64,000 nucleotides of DNA from Alloactinosynnema sp. L-07 (GTDB lineage: Bacteria; Actinomycetota; Actinomycetes; Mycobacteriales; Pseudonocardiaceae): assembly GCF_900070365.1 (NCBI RefSeq), contig NZ_LN850107.1, forward strand, positions 7,316,001 through 7,380,000, given 5' to 3'. The translations under genes and the position numbers were made by a program. The number at the start of each line of letters is the position of its first letter. Within the stretch, counting starts at the first letter, position 1. The notes beneath the pieces were generated by a model that saw only the letters and a list, made by a program, of their open reading frames with translations, searched no databases and was not told where the DNA came from. Positions 9,912-17,410 of the stretch are shown in pieces.

Positions 9912-11942
9912 TCAGCCTGCCGCACTGGCCAGGCGGCGCAGGGCGGCGCGGACGACCTCGGCATCGGTCGTCGGCCAGAATGGGGGCAGGGACGCTCGCA
10001 GGAAGCCGCCGTAGCGGGCGGTGGCGAGGCGGGGGTCAAGGATCGCGACGACGCCGCGGTCGTCCATCGAGCGCAGGAGCCTGCCCGCGCCCTGGGCCAG
10101 CAGCAGGGCGGCGTGGGTGGCCGCGACGGTGAGGAAACCGTTGCCGCCGCGGGCCTCGACGGCGCGCTGGCGGGCGGAGGCCAGGGGGTCGTCGGGGCGG
10201 GGGAACGGGATCCGGTCCATCACCACCAGCGACAGCGACGGGCCCGGCACGTCCACCCCCTGCCATAGCGACAGGGTGCCGAACAGGCAGGTCGCCGGGT
10301 TCTCGGCGAACTTCTTGACCAGCAGCGACGTCGAGTCGTCGCCCTGGCAGAGGATCTCCACCTCGGTGCGTTCCCGCAGGGCGGCGGCGGCGTTCTTGGC
10401 CGCGCGCATCGACGAGAACAGGCCGAGGGTGCGCCCGCCCGCGGCTTCCACCAGCGACTGCAGCTCGGTCAGGTACGCCTCGGGCAGGCCGTCGCGGCCC
10501 GGCGGGGGCAGGTGGCGGGCGGTGTAGAGGATGCCGCTGCGGCCGTGGTCGAACGGCGAGCCGACGTCGATGCCGGTCCACCGGATGTGGTCGGAGTCGA
10601 CCTCCTTGTCGGTGGCCATCCCGTCGACCTTCGTGCTGGAGCTCTGCCGCACCGGCAGGCCCCACTGGTTGGCCAGCGCGTCGAACGTGCCGCCCAGGGT
10701 CAGGGTGGCCGAGGTCAGGACCGTGGTGTTCTCGCCGAACAGCTTCTCCCGCAGCAGCCCGGCCACGCCCAGCGGCGCGACCTTCAACGTCGGCGGGCGC
10801 GGGGTGCTGGAGCCGAAGTCGCCGGTCACCCACACCACGTCGCGGCGGTTGGCGTCGTCGGAACCGAAGGCCTCCAGGACGCGGACCGCGTTGTCGTGCA
10901 CCTCTTCGAGTATGGACATCGCCAGCTTGCGGGTGGCGACGACATCGGGGTCGGCCTGCCGGTCCGGGCCGAGCGAGGTGATGCAGTTGTGCGCGCTGTC
11001 GCGGATCGCGGTGACCGTCACCCGCAGCGGCTCCGGGAACGTGTCCAGCCGACCGGTCGGCGCGTCCTCCAGCAGCATCGCCAGGCCCTCGCCGCACTCG
11101 GCGAGCCGGTCGGCGGTGTCCTCCTCGACCAGCCTGCCGACCCGCCGCGACGCGATCGACACCATCGCAGCCGACAGCTCGCCCGTGGCCACCGAGGTGA
11201 CCCGGTCGACCAGGTCGTGCGCCTCGTCCACGATCACCACGTCGTGCTCGGGCAGCACCTGGTAGCCCTGCAGCGCGTCGATGGCCAGCAGCGCGTGGTT
11301 GGTGACCACGATGTCGGCCCGGCCCGCCTCGGCCCTGGCCTTCTCGGCGAAGCAGTCGGTTCCCATCGGACACCGCGAGGCGCCCAGGCATTCCCGCGCC
11401 GACACCGAGACCTGCCGCCAGGCCTGTTCGGACACGCCGGGGACCAGTTCGTCGCGGTCGCCGGTCTCGGTGTCGCTGACCCATTCCCGCAGGCGGGTGA
11501 CCTCGCGGCCGAGCCGGGAGATGGCGAACGGGTCGAACAGCACCTGGTCGTCCGGCTCGTCCTCCGGCCCGTCGAGGCGGTGTAGGCACAGGTAGTTGCG
11601 GCGTCCTTTGAGGATGGCGAACGTCGGCGTGCGCTTGAGCGAGTCCTTGAGCGCTTTGGCCACCCTCGGCAGATCCCGGTCGACCAGCTGTCGCTGCAGC
11701 GCGATCGTCGCGGTCGAGATGACCACGGTGGACCCGTTGGCGACGGCGTGGCGGATGGCGGGAACCAGGTAGGCCAGGGACTTGCCGGTGCCCGTGCCTG
11801 CCTGGACGGCCAGGTGGTCACCGGTCCGGATGGACGCGTGCACCGCCTCGGCCATCTCGACCTGTCCCGAGCGCTCGGCCCCACCGACCGCGTCGACCGC
11901 GGTGGCGAGCAGGTCGCGCAGAGGGGGCAGGGTGTCCGACAC
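9912..11942 (-). CDS. dinG: ATP-dependent DNA helicase, DinG/XPD-like
   Basis: A 676-residue superfamily 2 5'-3' helicase that unwinds forked and R-loop DNA. The Walker A motif is A-G-T-G-T-G-K54-S and the Walker B motif is V-D-E-A-H. Between them, C-L at ~N-Y-L-C and the run E-C-L-G-A-S-R-C-P-M-G-T-D-C provide the four cysteines of the XPD-type iron-sulfur cluster. C-terminal motifs V/VI are present (L-W-Q-G-V-D-V-P-G and Q-G-A-G-R-L-L-R). GTG at 11942 is the start. Its position next to pncB-clpS matches Rv1329c in M. tuberculosis, with a surface island inserted between. Confidence 0.95.
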   Translation of the reverse strand: MSDTLPPLRDLLATAVDAVGGAERSGQVEMAEAVHASIRTGDHLAVQAGTGTGKSLAYLVPAIRHAVANGSTVVISTATIALQRQLVDRDLPRVAKALKDSLKRTPTFAILKGRRNYLCLHRLDGPEDEPDDQVLFDPFAISRLGREVTRLREWVSDTETGDRDELVPGVSEQAWRQVSVSARECLGASRCPMGTDCFAEKARAEAGRADIVVTNHALLAIDALQGYQVLPEHDVVIVDEAHDLVDRVTSVATGELSAAMVSIASRRVGRLVEEDTADRLAECGEGLAMLLEDAPTGRLDTFPEPLRVTVTAIRDSAHNCITSLGPDRQADPDVVATRKLAMSILEEVHDNAVRVLEAFGSDDANRRDVVWVTGDFGSSTPRPPTLKVAPLGVAGLLREKLFGENTTVLTSATLTLGGTFDALANQWGLPVRQSSSTKVDGMATDKEVDSDHIRWTGIDVGSPFDHGRSGILYTARHLPPPGRDGLPEAYLTELQSLVEAAGGRTLGLFSSMRAAKNAAAALRERTEVEILCQGDDSTSLLVKKFAENPATCLFGTLSLWQGVDVPGPSLSLVVMDRIPFPRPDDPLASARQRAVEARGGNGFLTVAATHAALLLAQGAGRLLRSMDDRGVVAILDPRLATARYGGFLRASLPPFWPTTDAEVVRAALRRLASAAG

Positions 11943-12015
11943 AGCGAAGACCGTACCGCTGTGGGGTGTCAGTCCGTGGTTGGGCTCGCGCCTGCGCGGG
12001 CGTCCATCCTCTCGA

Positions 12016-12265
12016 TCAGCGCGCGGCGCGGCGGCGGGTGGCGAGGACGGCGCCGGTGCCCAGGCCGAGTGCGGCGAGTCCGACCAGCACGAGCGGCAGG
12101 GCGTTCACGCCGGTGGCGGCCCAGGCTCGACGGGGTCGACCGGCCCTGAGCCGCGGCCGGGGTCGCCACGGTCGCGGGCGAGGTGCTCGGCGACGTGGTC
12201 ACGGGCGGGGTCGACGTGATGACTGTCGGCGAGATCTCGTCGACAACGGGGCTACCCGGTGTGGG
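12016..12265 (-). pseudogene. Frameshifted LAATG-anchor surface protein remnant
   Basis: Directly after the stop of the anchored protein encoded at 12266-12793, the same frame continues as a Thr/Ser/Pro-rich stretch (…T-S-P-S-T-S-P-A-T-V-A-T-P…). At a GGG run (complement of 12120-12122) it must shift by one base to enter L-A-A-T-G-V-N-A-L-P followed by a hydrophobic helix and A-T-R-R-R. This final part closely resembles the end of the upstream gene, including A-A-L-G-L-G-T-G. It therefore looks like a duplicated C-terminal anchor module, now lacking a start and broken by a single inserted G. A sequencing error in the G run is possible; then the gene would be a short GTG-started peptide from 12202. 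Confidence 0.6.
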
Positions 12266-12793
12266 TCAGCGCGTGGCGCGGCGCCGGGCCATGATCAGGA
12301 CGCCGGTGCCCAGGCCGAGGGCGGCCAGGCCCGCCAGCGCCACCGGCTGGGTGGGCGTGGGTGTCGTGGACAGGTTCGTCGCGTCCGAGAGCCCGGTCCC
12401 GCCCGGGTAGTCGATGGTGTGCGGCGGCGGGCCTGCCGATGGGGTGGACTGAGGTGGGTTCGGGCTGTGAACGCTCGTCGCGCTGGTGGGGACCGGGAGT
12501 CGGGGAGTGGGCGGGGGAGTGGAACGCGGTGGCTCCGCGGGCACGACAACCGGCGGGGGAGCAGGGCAGCCGCGGCGCACGCGCTTGACGTGGTCGCACC
12601 TGCGCGCCGCGGGTTCGCCCTTGGATTTCTTGTCCGCCTTGCTGTCGGGGCCGGAGCCGTGGGAGGCGGTGCGGTTGGCCTTGTCCTCGCGGTCCGGGTC
12701 CGCGGCCGCGTTGACGCCGCCGCACAGCAGCAACGCCAGCCCCGCCGAACTGAGCACCCCCGCGAACCGGCTGATCCATCTGCCTGTCGTCAC
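12266..12793 (-). CDS. Secreted Pro-rich protein with C-terminal membrane anchor
   Basis: A 175-residue protein with GTG start overlapping the glycosyltransferase stop by one base (TAGTG). Residues 1-32 form a signal peptide (W-I-S-R-F-A-G-V then a hydrophobic run ending V-N-A-A-A). The middle is charged, then Pro/Ser/Thr-rich and likely disordered, with two cysteines near R-R-C-D-H and R-G-C-P. The C-terminus is P-T-Q-P, a hydrophobic helix V-A-L-A-G-L-A-A-L-G-L-G-T-G and an M-A-R-R-R tail. This tripartite tail is the usual layout of sortase or exosortase substrates, but no clear LPxTG is present. The operon with the exosortase-like gene makes it a candidate substrate. Confidence 0.75.
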   Translation of the reverse strand: MTTGRWISRFAGVLSSAGLALLLCGGVNAAADPDREDKANRTASHGSGPDSKADKKSKGEPAARRCDHVKRVRRGCPAPPPVVVPAEPPRSTPPPTPRLPVPTSATSVHSPNPPQSTPSAGPPPHTIDYPGGTGLSDATNLSTTPTPTQPVALAGLAALGLGTGVLIMARRRATR

Positions 12794-14169
12794 TAGTGGT
12801 CCAACGCGACGACGGGGTGGCTGGTTTCGGTGTTGCGGCGGGTTTTTGTCCACCCGTTGTGGCCGCGGATGAGCCGGATGAGGGCGCGCCACGAGGTGAT
12901 GTAGAAGGTGTAGATGTAGATCGCGTACGCGAATCCGTAGGCCAGTCCGCGGAAGAAGCTCTTGTCCGGTTCGCATTTCTTGCGGTAGATCGGGCCCCAG
13001 ATGATGAACGGCAGCAGCCCGAACGAGCCGTAGGTGGCGAACAGCAGCCACGCGCCGCCGGTGAACCATTCCCAGACCTCGGTGGGCTGCTGGGTCGCTC
13101 GGATTCCCAGCAGTACGAACGGGATGGGGTAGATGAGTGTGCCGAGCAACTGCATCCATGGCTGGGCAAGGTAGTAGAGCATCTCCGCGGCGCCAAGGGT
13201 GGACAGGTGGCGGGAGTCCCAGATGCGGCGGACGTAGCGGGCGCATTGCATGGTGCCCTGACCCCACCTGGTGCGCTGGGTGAGGAACCGGCGCAGGCTG
13301 TAGAGAGCTTCCTGGTCGACGTGGGTGTCGACGGTGAACCCGGTCTGCCAGCCCGCGGTCAGCAGGTGCACGCCCAGCTCGAAGTCCTCCAGCAGCGCCC
13401 CGCGCCACGGTCCCGCGCCCTCGACGATGCTGTCCAGGGCCGACAGCCGGGTGAACTGGCCGTTGCCGCCCATGGAGATGGTGCCGGTGTGGCCGCGGGA
13501 GAGCTGGATCGCGGCGATGGCGCTGCGGAACTCCAGGTCCTGCATGCGCACCAGGGCGGTGCCGAACTTGCGCTTGACGTAGCCGCGCTCGCTCTGCGGC
13601 GTGCCCCGGTTGCTCATCCGCACGTCGACCTGTACGGCGCCGACCCTGGGGTCGCCGAACAGGTGCTCGGCCGAGCACACCTCCAGGCAGTCCGGCGCGG
13701 GCCTGCCGTCGGCGTCGACCACGACGATGATCGCCCGGTCGGTGTCGGCGTGCTTGCCCAGCCAGCGCTTGAGTTCCTGGTAGGCGGAGTTGAGCGCGTC
13801 GCCCTTGCCGGTGCGGGCGAACGGGCGCCGCCTGCGCACCAGGTGCAGCCGCTGGTCGCCGGTGCCGCCGTGCCGCGGGCCGCGCAGCCCGGTCACCACC
13901 TCGGCGGTCCGGTCCTCCGAGTCGTCGTCGATGACCCAGACGTGGGCGTCGCGGAAGGTCTCGCGCAGGTAGGCGATGGTGTCGCCGATGACGCTCTCCT
14001 CGTCGCGGCACGGCACGAAGAAGTGCCACTCCAGCTTCGTGGGATCGCCGCCCGGCAGCCGCTGGTGGCGCAGGTAGGGGACCACGATGAGCGCCACGTA
14101 GGTCACGAACGCCACGCTCATGGTGAGCGCGAGCGCCTGGGTCAGTCCCAGGAGCAGGGCCAGGTTCAC
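12793..14169 (-). CDS. Processive-type GT2 glycosyltransferase, membrane bound
   Basis: A 458-residue membrane glycosyltransferase of family 2, cellulose/chitin synthase-like. It has an N-terminal membrane helix, then the nucleotide-sugar part with W-V-I-D-D-D-S-E-D and V-V-D-A-D-G, the acceptor-site L-L-E-D-F-E-L-G, and the Q-R-T-R-W-G-Q-G form of the QxxRW motif. Three or four C-terminal membrane segments follow. GTG 14169 overlaps the stop of the exosortase-like gene (GTGA). An exosortase next to a GT2 suggests that the anchored proteins are glycosylated or that a polysaccharide is made at the same site. The sugar is unknown. Confidence 0.85.
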   Translation of the reverse strand: MNLALLLGLTQALALTMSVAFVTYVALIVVPYLRHQRLPGGDPTKLEWHFFVPCRDEESVIGDTIAYLRETFRDAHVWVIDDDSEDRTAEVVTGLRGPRHGGTGDQRLHLVRRRRPFARTGKGDALNSAYQELKRWLGKHADTDRAIIVVVDADGRPAPDCLEVCSAEHLFGDPRVGAVQVDVRMSNRGTPQSERGYVKRKFGTALVRMQDLEFRSAIAAIQLSRGHTGTISMGGNGQFTRLSALDSIVEGAGPWRGALLEDFELGVHLLTAGWQTGFTVDTHVDQEALYSLRRFLTQRTRWGQGTMQCARYVRRIWDSRHLSTLGAAEMLYYLAQPWMQLLGTLIYPIPFVLLGIRATQQPTEVWEWFTGGAWLLFATYGSFGLLPFIIWGPIYRKKCEPDKSFFRGLAYGFAYAIYIYTFYITSWRALIRLIRGHNGWTKTRRNTETSHPVVALDH

Positions 14170-14720
14170 CGCTCCGCCTTGGGTTTGCGGGTCGACATCC
14201 AGACGAACATCACCAGCGCGGCGGCGCCACCGATGATGCTGACCATCGAGCCCAGCAGCGTGTGGCCCCAGTAGTAGCCGCGGTCGGTGCCCAGCCACTC
14301 GATCAGGCCGACCAGGGTGAGGATGCGCAGCTGGTTGACCACGACGACGGCCAGCGTGGCCAGCGCGAGCGCGCCGAGCACGCGCCCGGCGATGCGTGGC
14401 CGCAGCCCGATCATGATCGCGCCGACCACCAGAAGCGGCAGGACGAGAAACGCCGAGGTGCATTCCGGGCTCATTTGCAGCCCGAATGGATGGTCGGTGC
14501 CGAGCCCGAAGTAAACCGTTTGGCGTTGCGCCGCGAGATATACCCCCGATGAGGTGACGACATTGAGAATTCCGCTGGCCAGCGCCATTTCCGCGGTCCG
14601 GTACGCGCGATTGAGCACGATCAGCGCCACGGCGGTGGTGGCCAGGGCGGCGATGAGGACACGACCGCCTGTCGTCGTTCGAGGTGTGCTGGGCAACGGC
14701 AGTGAGCCTGCGATCGCCAC
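14166..14720 (-). CDS. Exosortase/archaeosortase family membrane protease-transpeptidase
   Basis: A 184-residue polytopic membrane protein with the conserved exosortase triad: Cys87 in S-P-E-C-T-S-A, Arg132 in V-V-N-Q-L-R-I-L, and His153 in Y-Y-W-G-H-T-L-L-G. Exosortases remove C-terminal tripartite tails of surface proteins and are thought to transfer them to another anchor. The frame is open to 14834, but GTG 14720 has GGAGG 10 nt upstream and begins just before the first hydrophobic helix. It is first in an operon with the GT2 and anchored protein, and divergent from the 14973 surface protein. Actinobacterial exosortases are uncommon; an actinobacterial subgroup has been called XrtP, but membership is not something I can confirm from sequence alone. 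Confidence 0.8.
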   Translation of the reverse strand: MAIAGSLPLPSTPRTTTGGRVLIAALATTAVALIVLNRAYRTAEMALASGILNVVTSSGVYLAAQRQTVYFGLGTDHPFGLQMSPECTSAFLVLPLLVVGAIMIGLRPRIAGRVLGALALATLAVVVVNQLRILTLVGLIEWLGTDRGYYWGHTLLGSMVSIIGGAAALVMFVWMSTRKPKAER

Positions 14721-14972
14721 CAGGGATGACCTCCGATTTCGGCGTTCTTGGCCCCGACTGTCGTGACACATCATCGGTTGATCGGGTGGAGAACTCGATC
14801 GCTGGATCGGGTGAACCCGAAGACCGCTGCTCACGCGGAGTTAAGAGGCCTGCTTATCGCGGGTGGGTTAACTAGCCAGTTCACACGATCGGGTATTCGC
14901 GTGTTTATTCCGTCGAATTATTGGCAAGGTCACCGATAGGACATTGAGTCCCAACTGAAATCGGAGGAATTG

Positions 14973-15725
14973 ATGCATAAGCTCTCGGTGCGCCGGGGTG
15001 GCGCGGTCGGCCTGATGGCCGCCGCCGCGCTGCTGGTCGGCGCGCTACCCGCATCGGCCGCCCCAGGCGACGGTTCGGCTTACGTCGCCTCCGCGAACCT
15101 GACGCTGCTGGGATCGCCCGCGGTCAACGTCGCGCCGCTGGCGCCGAGCAACACCGACGGCCCGACCACGGCGCAGCTGGCCAGTCTCAACATCCCCACC
15201 GTGGTCTCCGCGGGCGTGGTCACCAGCCGGGCGGAGCGCGACGACGCGACCGGCGCCGTGCACGCCGAGGCCGACCTCGCCAACGTGCAGATCGCGCTGG
15301 CGGGTCTGGGCTCCATCGGTGCGATCGAAGCCGTATGCGACGCCACCCAGGCGGGCAACTCCGGCACGACCACCCTGGCCAACGTGCAGCTGGCCGGGGT
15401 GACCGTGGGTGCGAGCCCGGCGCCGAACACCACGATCTCGGTGCCGTCCGGCCCGATCCCGCCGCCGCTGGTGTCGATCACCTTCAACGAGCAGATCAAC
15501 AACCCCGACGGCAGCCTCACGGTCAACGCGGTGCACATCAAGCTCAACGCCCTCCTCGGCACCGGTGACGTGATCCTCGGCCAGGCCCGGTGCGGGCCTG
15601 CGGCCCCGCCGATCCCGATGGCCTCGGGCGCTGGTCTGTGGATCGGTCTCGGCCTGCTGGGCGTGGCCGCGATCCCGGTCACGATCACGGTGCTCCGCAG
15701 GCGCGCGCTCACCGCGGCCGGATAG
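14973..15725 (+). CDS. Secreted 'choice-of-anchor' type surface protein
   Basis: A 250-residue exported protein. ATG 14973 has GGAGG at 14963-14967. The signal peptide ends near A-L-P-A-S-A-A. The mature part is an all-beta-looking domain (S-A-Y-V-A-S-A-N-L-T-L-L through G-D-V-I-L-G-Q-A-R-C-G) with a likely disulfide between the two cysteines (V-C-D-A-T and A-R-C-G). The C-terminus has P-I-P-M-A-S-G-A-G, a hydrophobic helix and L-R-R-R, a processing-and-anchoring tail without LPxTG. Similar actinobacterial proteins occur with interchangeable anchors. It is divergent from the exosortase operon (252-bp spacer, relatively AT-rich, promoters presumed) and is its most likely substrate. Confidence 0.75.
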   Translation: MHKLSVRRGGAVGLMAAAALLVGALPASAAPGDGSAYVASANLTLLGSPAVNVAPLAPSNTDGPTTAQLASLNIPTVVSAGVVTSRAERDDATGAVHAEADLANVQIALAGLGSIGAIEAVCDATQAGNSGTTTLANVQLAGVTVGASPAPNTTISVPSGPIPPPLVSITFNEQINNPDGSLTVNAVHIKLNALLGTGDVILGQARCGPAAPPIPMASGAGLWIGLGLLGVAAIPVTITVLRRRALTAAG

Positions 15726-15742
15726 CGGCGGGAGGCCAGAGC

Positions 15743-15910
15743 GTGTACCGAGCTCCAACCGGAGGCGCCATCGTCGGCGGCGGCGCGGGCTTGGCGGCCA
15801 CCGGTGCCAACGTCGGCTGGTGGATCGCCTTGGGGATCGTGCTGCTGGTGCTGGGTGCGCTGCTGCTGCACGCGTACCGCAGGCGTCAGTACACCGCGGA
15901 AGTCGATTAG
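15743..15910 (+). CDS. Small LAATG sortase-substrate-like peptide
   Basis: A 55-residue protein starting at GTG 15743 with GGGAGG upstream and 17 nt after the preceding gene. It has no signal peptide of its own and is essentially an anchor: A-G-L-A-A-T-G-A-N (LAxTG motif, residues 17-21), the hydrophobic run W-W-I-A-L-G-I-V-L-L-V-L-G-A-L-L-L, and A-Y-R-R-R. LAxTG is the motif cut by class E sortases of actinobacteria; no sortase gene is in the window. The lack of an N-terminal signal means it may insert by its single helix. Its TAG stop codon is the first three bases of the 165-bp palindromic element copy A. Confidence 0.65.
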   Translation: MYRAPTGGAIVGGGAGLAATGANVGWWIALGIVLLVLGALLLHAYRRRQYTAEVD

Positions 15911-16072
15911 TGCTGTGTCCATGAGCGTTGTCGGGCTATCGGCGGATCCAGGTTTCCGCTGGGCGTGCCGCCGGAATGCCGCTCGTACCGGGTGTGCTTG
16001 GGCGTTTCGGCGGTGCGGCCGGCGGGAAGCTGGGCCGTCGAGAGCCTGGCAACGTTCGTGGACACGGCACTA
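15908..16072 (+). repeat. 165-bp palindromic element, copy A (possible structured RNA)
   Basis: One of two 165-bp copies (other at 30478-30642). Outer arms 15908-15936 and 16044-16072 pair over 29 positions with five deviations, all G-U wobble if the + strand is RNA. The core shares long identical blocks with copy B: 15937-15962 (T-A-T-C then GGCGGATCCAGG…), a CGTACCGGG around 15984-15992, and 16015-16043 (one difference). Within the core, TCGGCGG pairs with CCGTCGA and CCGCTGG with CCGGCGG. Beyond the first six bases (TAGTGC) the arms have no resemblance to those of copy B. It begins in the stop codon of the 55-residue gene. Confidence 0.8.
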
Positions 16073-16097
16073 GCGGTATCCCAGTGGAATCCACTGT

Positions 16098-16129
16098 GGA
16101 CTCCGGGCGGGTGATCCCGCCCGGAGTCC
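16098..16129 (+). terminator. Strong intrinsic terminator just before wecB
   Basis: A perfect 14-bp GC-rich stem (GGACTCCGGGCGGG, 16098-16111, with 16116-16129), TGAT tetraloop and a CTTTATT tail. It ends 21 nt before the wecB start codon. It should stop transcripts from the surface-protein genes. It leaves little room for a wecB promoter, so attenuation or read-through control of wecB is possible. Confidence 0.9.
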
Positions 16130-16150
16130 CTTTATTCGCAAGGAGAGAGC

Positions 16151-17410
16151 GTGGAGGTCCTGCTCCTGGTCGGCACCAGGCCGGAGGCGGTGAAGGCGGC
16201 GCCGGTCGCGCTGGCGCTGGCCGACCACCCGGTGCTGCGGCCGGTCATTATCCACAGCGGACAGCACGTGGGCATGGTCGAGCAGGCGCTGGCCCCGTTC
16301 GGCTTGGCGCCGGCGGAGGCGCTGGCGGTGACCAGGGGCGGCGGCGGCCAGGCCGAGCTGATGGCCGAGGTGCTGCCCGAACTCGAAGCCGTGCTCACCC
16401 GCAGGCGCCCCGCCGCGGTGATCGTCCAGGGCGACACGACCACCACCCTGGCGGGCGCGCTGTGCGCGTTCTGGCAGGGGATCCCGGTGGTGCACCTGGA
16501 GGCGGGCCTGCGCACCGGCGACCTGGCCGCGCCGTTCCCCGAGGAAGGCAACCGGCAGATGGTCGCCCGGGTCGCGGCCCTGCACCTGGCGCCGACCCCG
16601 GACGCCGCCGCCGCGCTGCGCCGCGAGTCGGTCCCCGACCGCGACATCGTGATCACCGGCAACACCGTCGTCGACGCCGTGCGCCACATCGCCGCGGCCG
16701 ACCAGCCCGCCACCAACCCCACCCTGGCCGCCGTCGAGGCGCTGCCCGGGAGGCTGGTGCTGGTCACGGTCCACCGCCGCGAGTCGTGGGGCCCGCCGCT
16801 CAACGAGGTGCTGTGCGCCGTGCGAACCCTGGTCGAGCGGCACCCAGACGTCCATGTGGTGCTGCCCACCCACCCGAACCCGGCGGTCCGCGCCCAGGTC
16901 CACGCCGTCCTCGGCGACGCCGACCGGGTGGCAGTGACCCCGCCGCTGGACTACCCGGACCTGGTACGCGCGCTGCGCCGGGCCGCGCTGGTCATCACTG
17001 ATTCCGGTGGCATCCAAGAGGAAGCGCCCACCTTCGGCGTGCCCGTCCTGGTCGCGCGCGAGGTCACCGAACGCCGGGAGGCCGTCGACGCGGGCTGCGC
17101 GTGGCTGGTCGGCACCAGCGGTCCAACACTGCTGGCCCACGCCGACCACATCCTGCGCACCGGCCTGCGCGTGCCCGCCGACAGCAACCCGTTCGGTGAC
17201 GGCCACGCCGCCGCCAGGGTCCGCGACGCGGTCGCGCGGCTGCTGGGTCAGCCGACCTTGGGTTCCCCGACGAGCCCGACCTGGGCCTCGCGCAACGTGG
17301 TCAGCGCCGACTCGGTGGTGGCCGCGGCGACGCCCGCGGTCAGGTCGAGGAGCACGGTCGTGCTGAACCCGTCGCGCGCGGCGTCCATCGCGGTGGCCCG
17401 GACGCAGTGA
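16151..17410 (+). CDS. wecB: UDP-N-acetylglucosamine 2-epimerase, non-hydrolysing
   Basis: This enzyme interconverts UDP-GlcNAc and UDP-ManNAc in the cytosol, for cell-surface polysaccharides. Family blocks are clear: G-T-R-P-E-A-V-K-A-A-P near the N-terminus, V-Q-G-D-T-T-T-T-L-A-G-A, H-L-E-A-G-L-R-T-G-D, P-E-E-G-N-R-Q-M-V, V-H-R-R-E-S-W-G, and T-D-S-G-G-I-Q-E-E-A-P. GTG 16151 has AAGGAGAG upstream. Homologous sequence ends near residue 366 (V-A-R-L-L-G). The remaining ~50 residues are read through the antisense 3' end of pncA and look like a non-homologous tail caused by loss of the normal stop. The neighbouring GT2 could use a derived sugar. Confidence 0.92.
   Translation: MEVLLLVGTRPEAVKAAPVALALADHPVLRPVIIHSGQHVGMVEQALAPFGLAPAEALAVTRGGGGQAELMAEVLPELEAVLTRRRPAAVIVQGDTTTTLAGALCAFWQGIPVVHLEAGLRTGDLAAPFPEEGNRQMVARVAALHLAPTPDAAAALRRESVPDRDIVITGNTVVDAVRHIAAADQPATNPTLAAVEALPGRLVLVTVHRRESWGPPLNEVLCAVRTLVERHPDVHVVLPTHPNPAVRAQVHAVLGDADRVAVTPPLDYPDLVRALRRAALVITDSGGIQEEAPTFGVPVLVAREVTERREAVDAGCAWLVGTSGPTLLAHADHILRTGLRVPADSNPFGDGHAAARVRDAVARLLGQPTLGSPTSPTWASRNVVSADSVVAAATPAVRSRSTVVLNPSRAASIAVARTQ

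Noticed and set aside
12266..14029. A 587-codon frame covering the glycosyltransferase region.
   Set aside because: Only its last ~175 codons (from GTG 12793) are a real gene; the rest is out of frame with the GT2.
14835..14972. Promoter boxes in the spacer between the exosortase and the surface-protein gene.
   Set aside because: AT-rich hexamers such as TTGGCA and TAGGAC occur, but spacing is wrong for a standard -35/-10 pair.
15928..16080. Both 165-bp element copies can be translated to similar peptides (G-Y-R-R-I-Q-V-S-A-G … G-K-L-G-R-R).
   Set aside because: Similarity follows from the conserved DNA core. No ribosome site or common start exists, and the frame is not conserved into the flanks.
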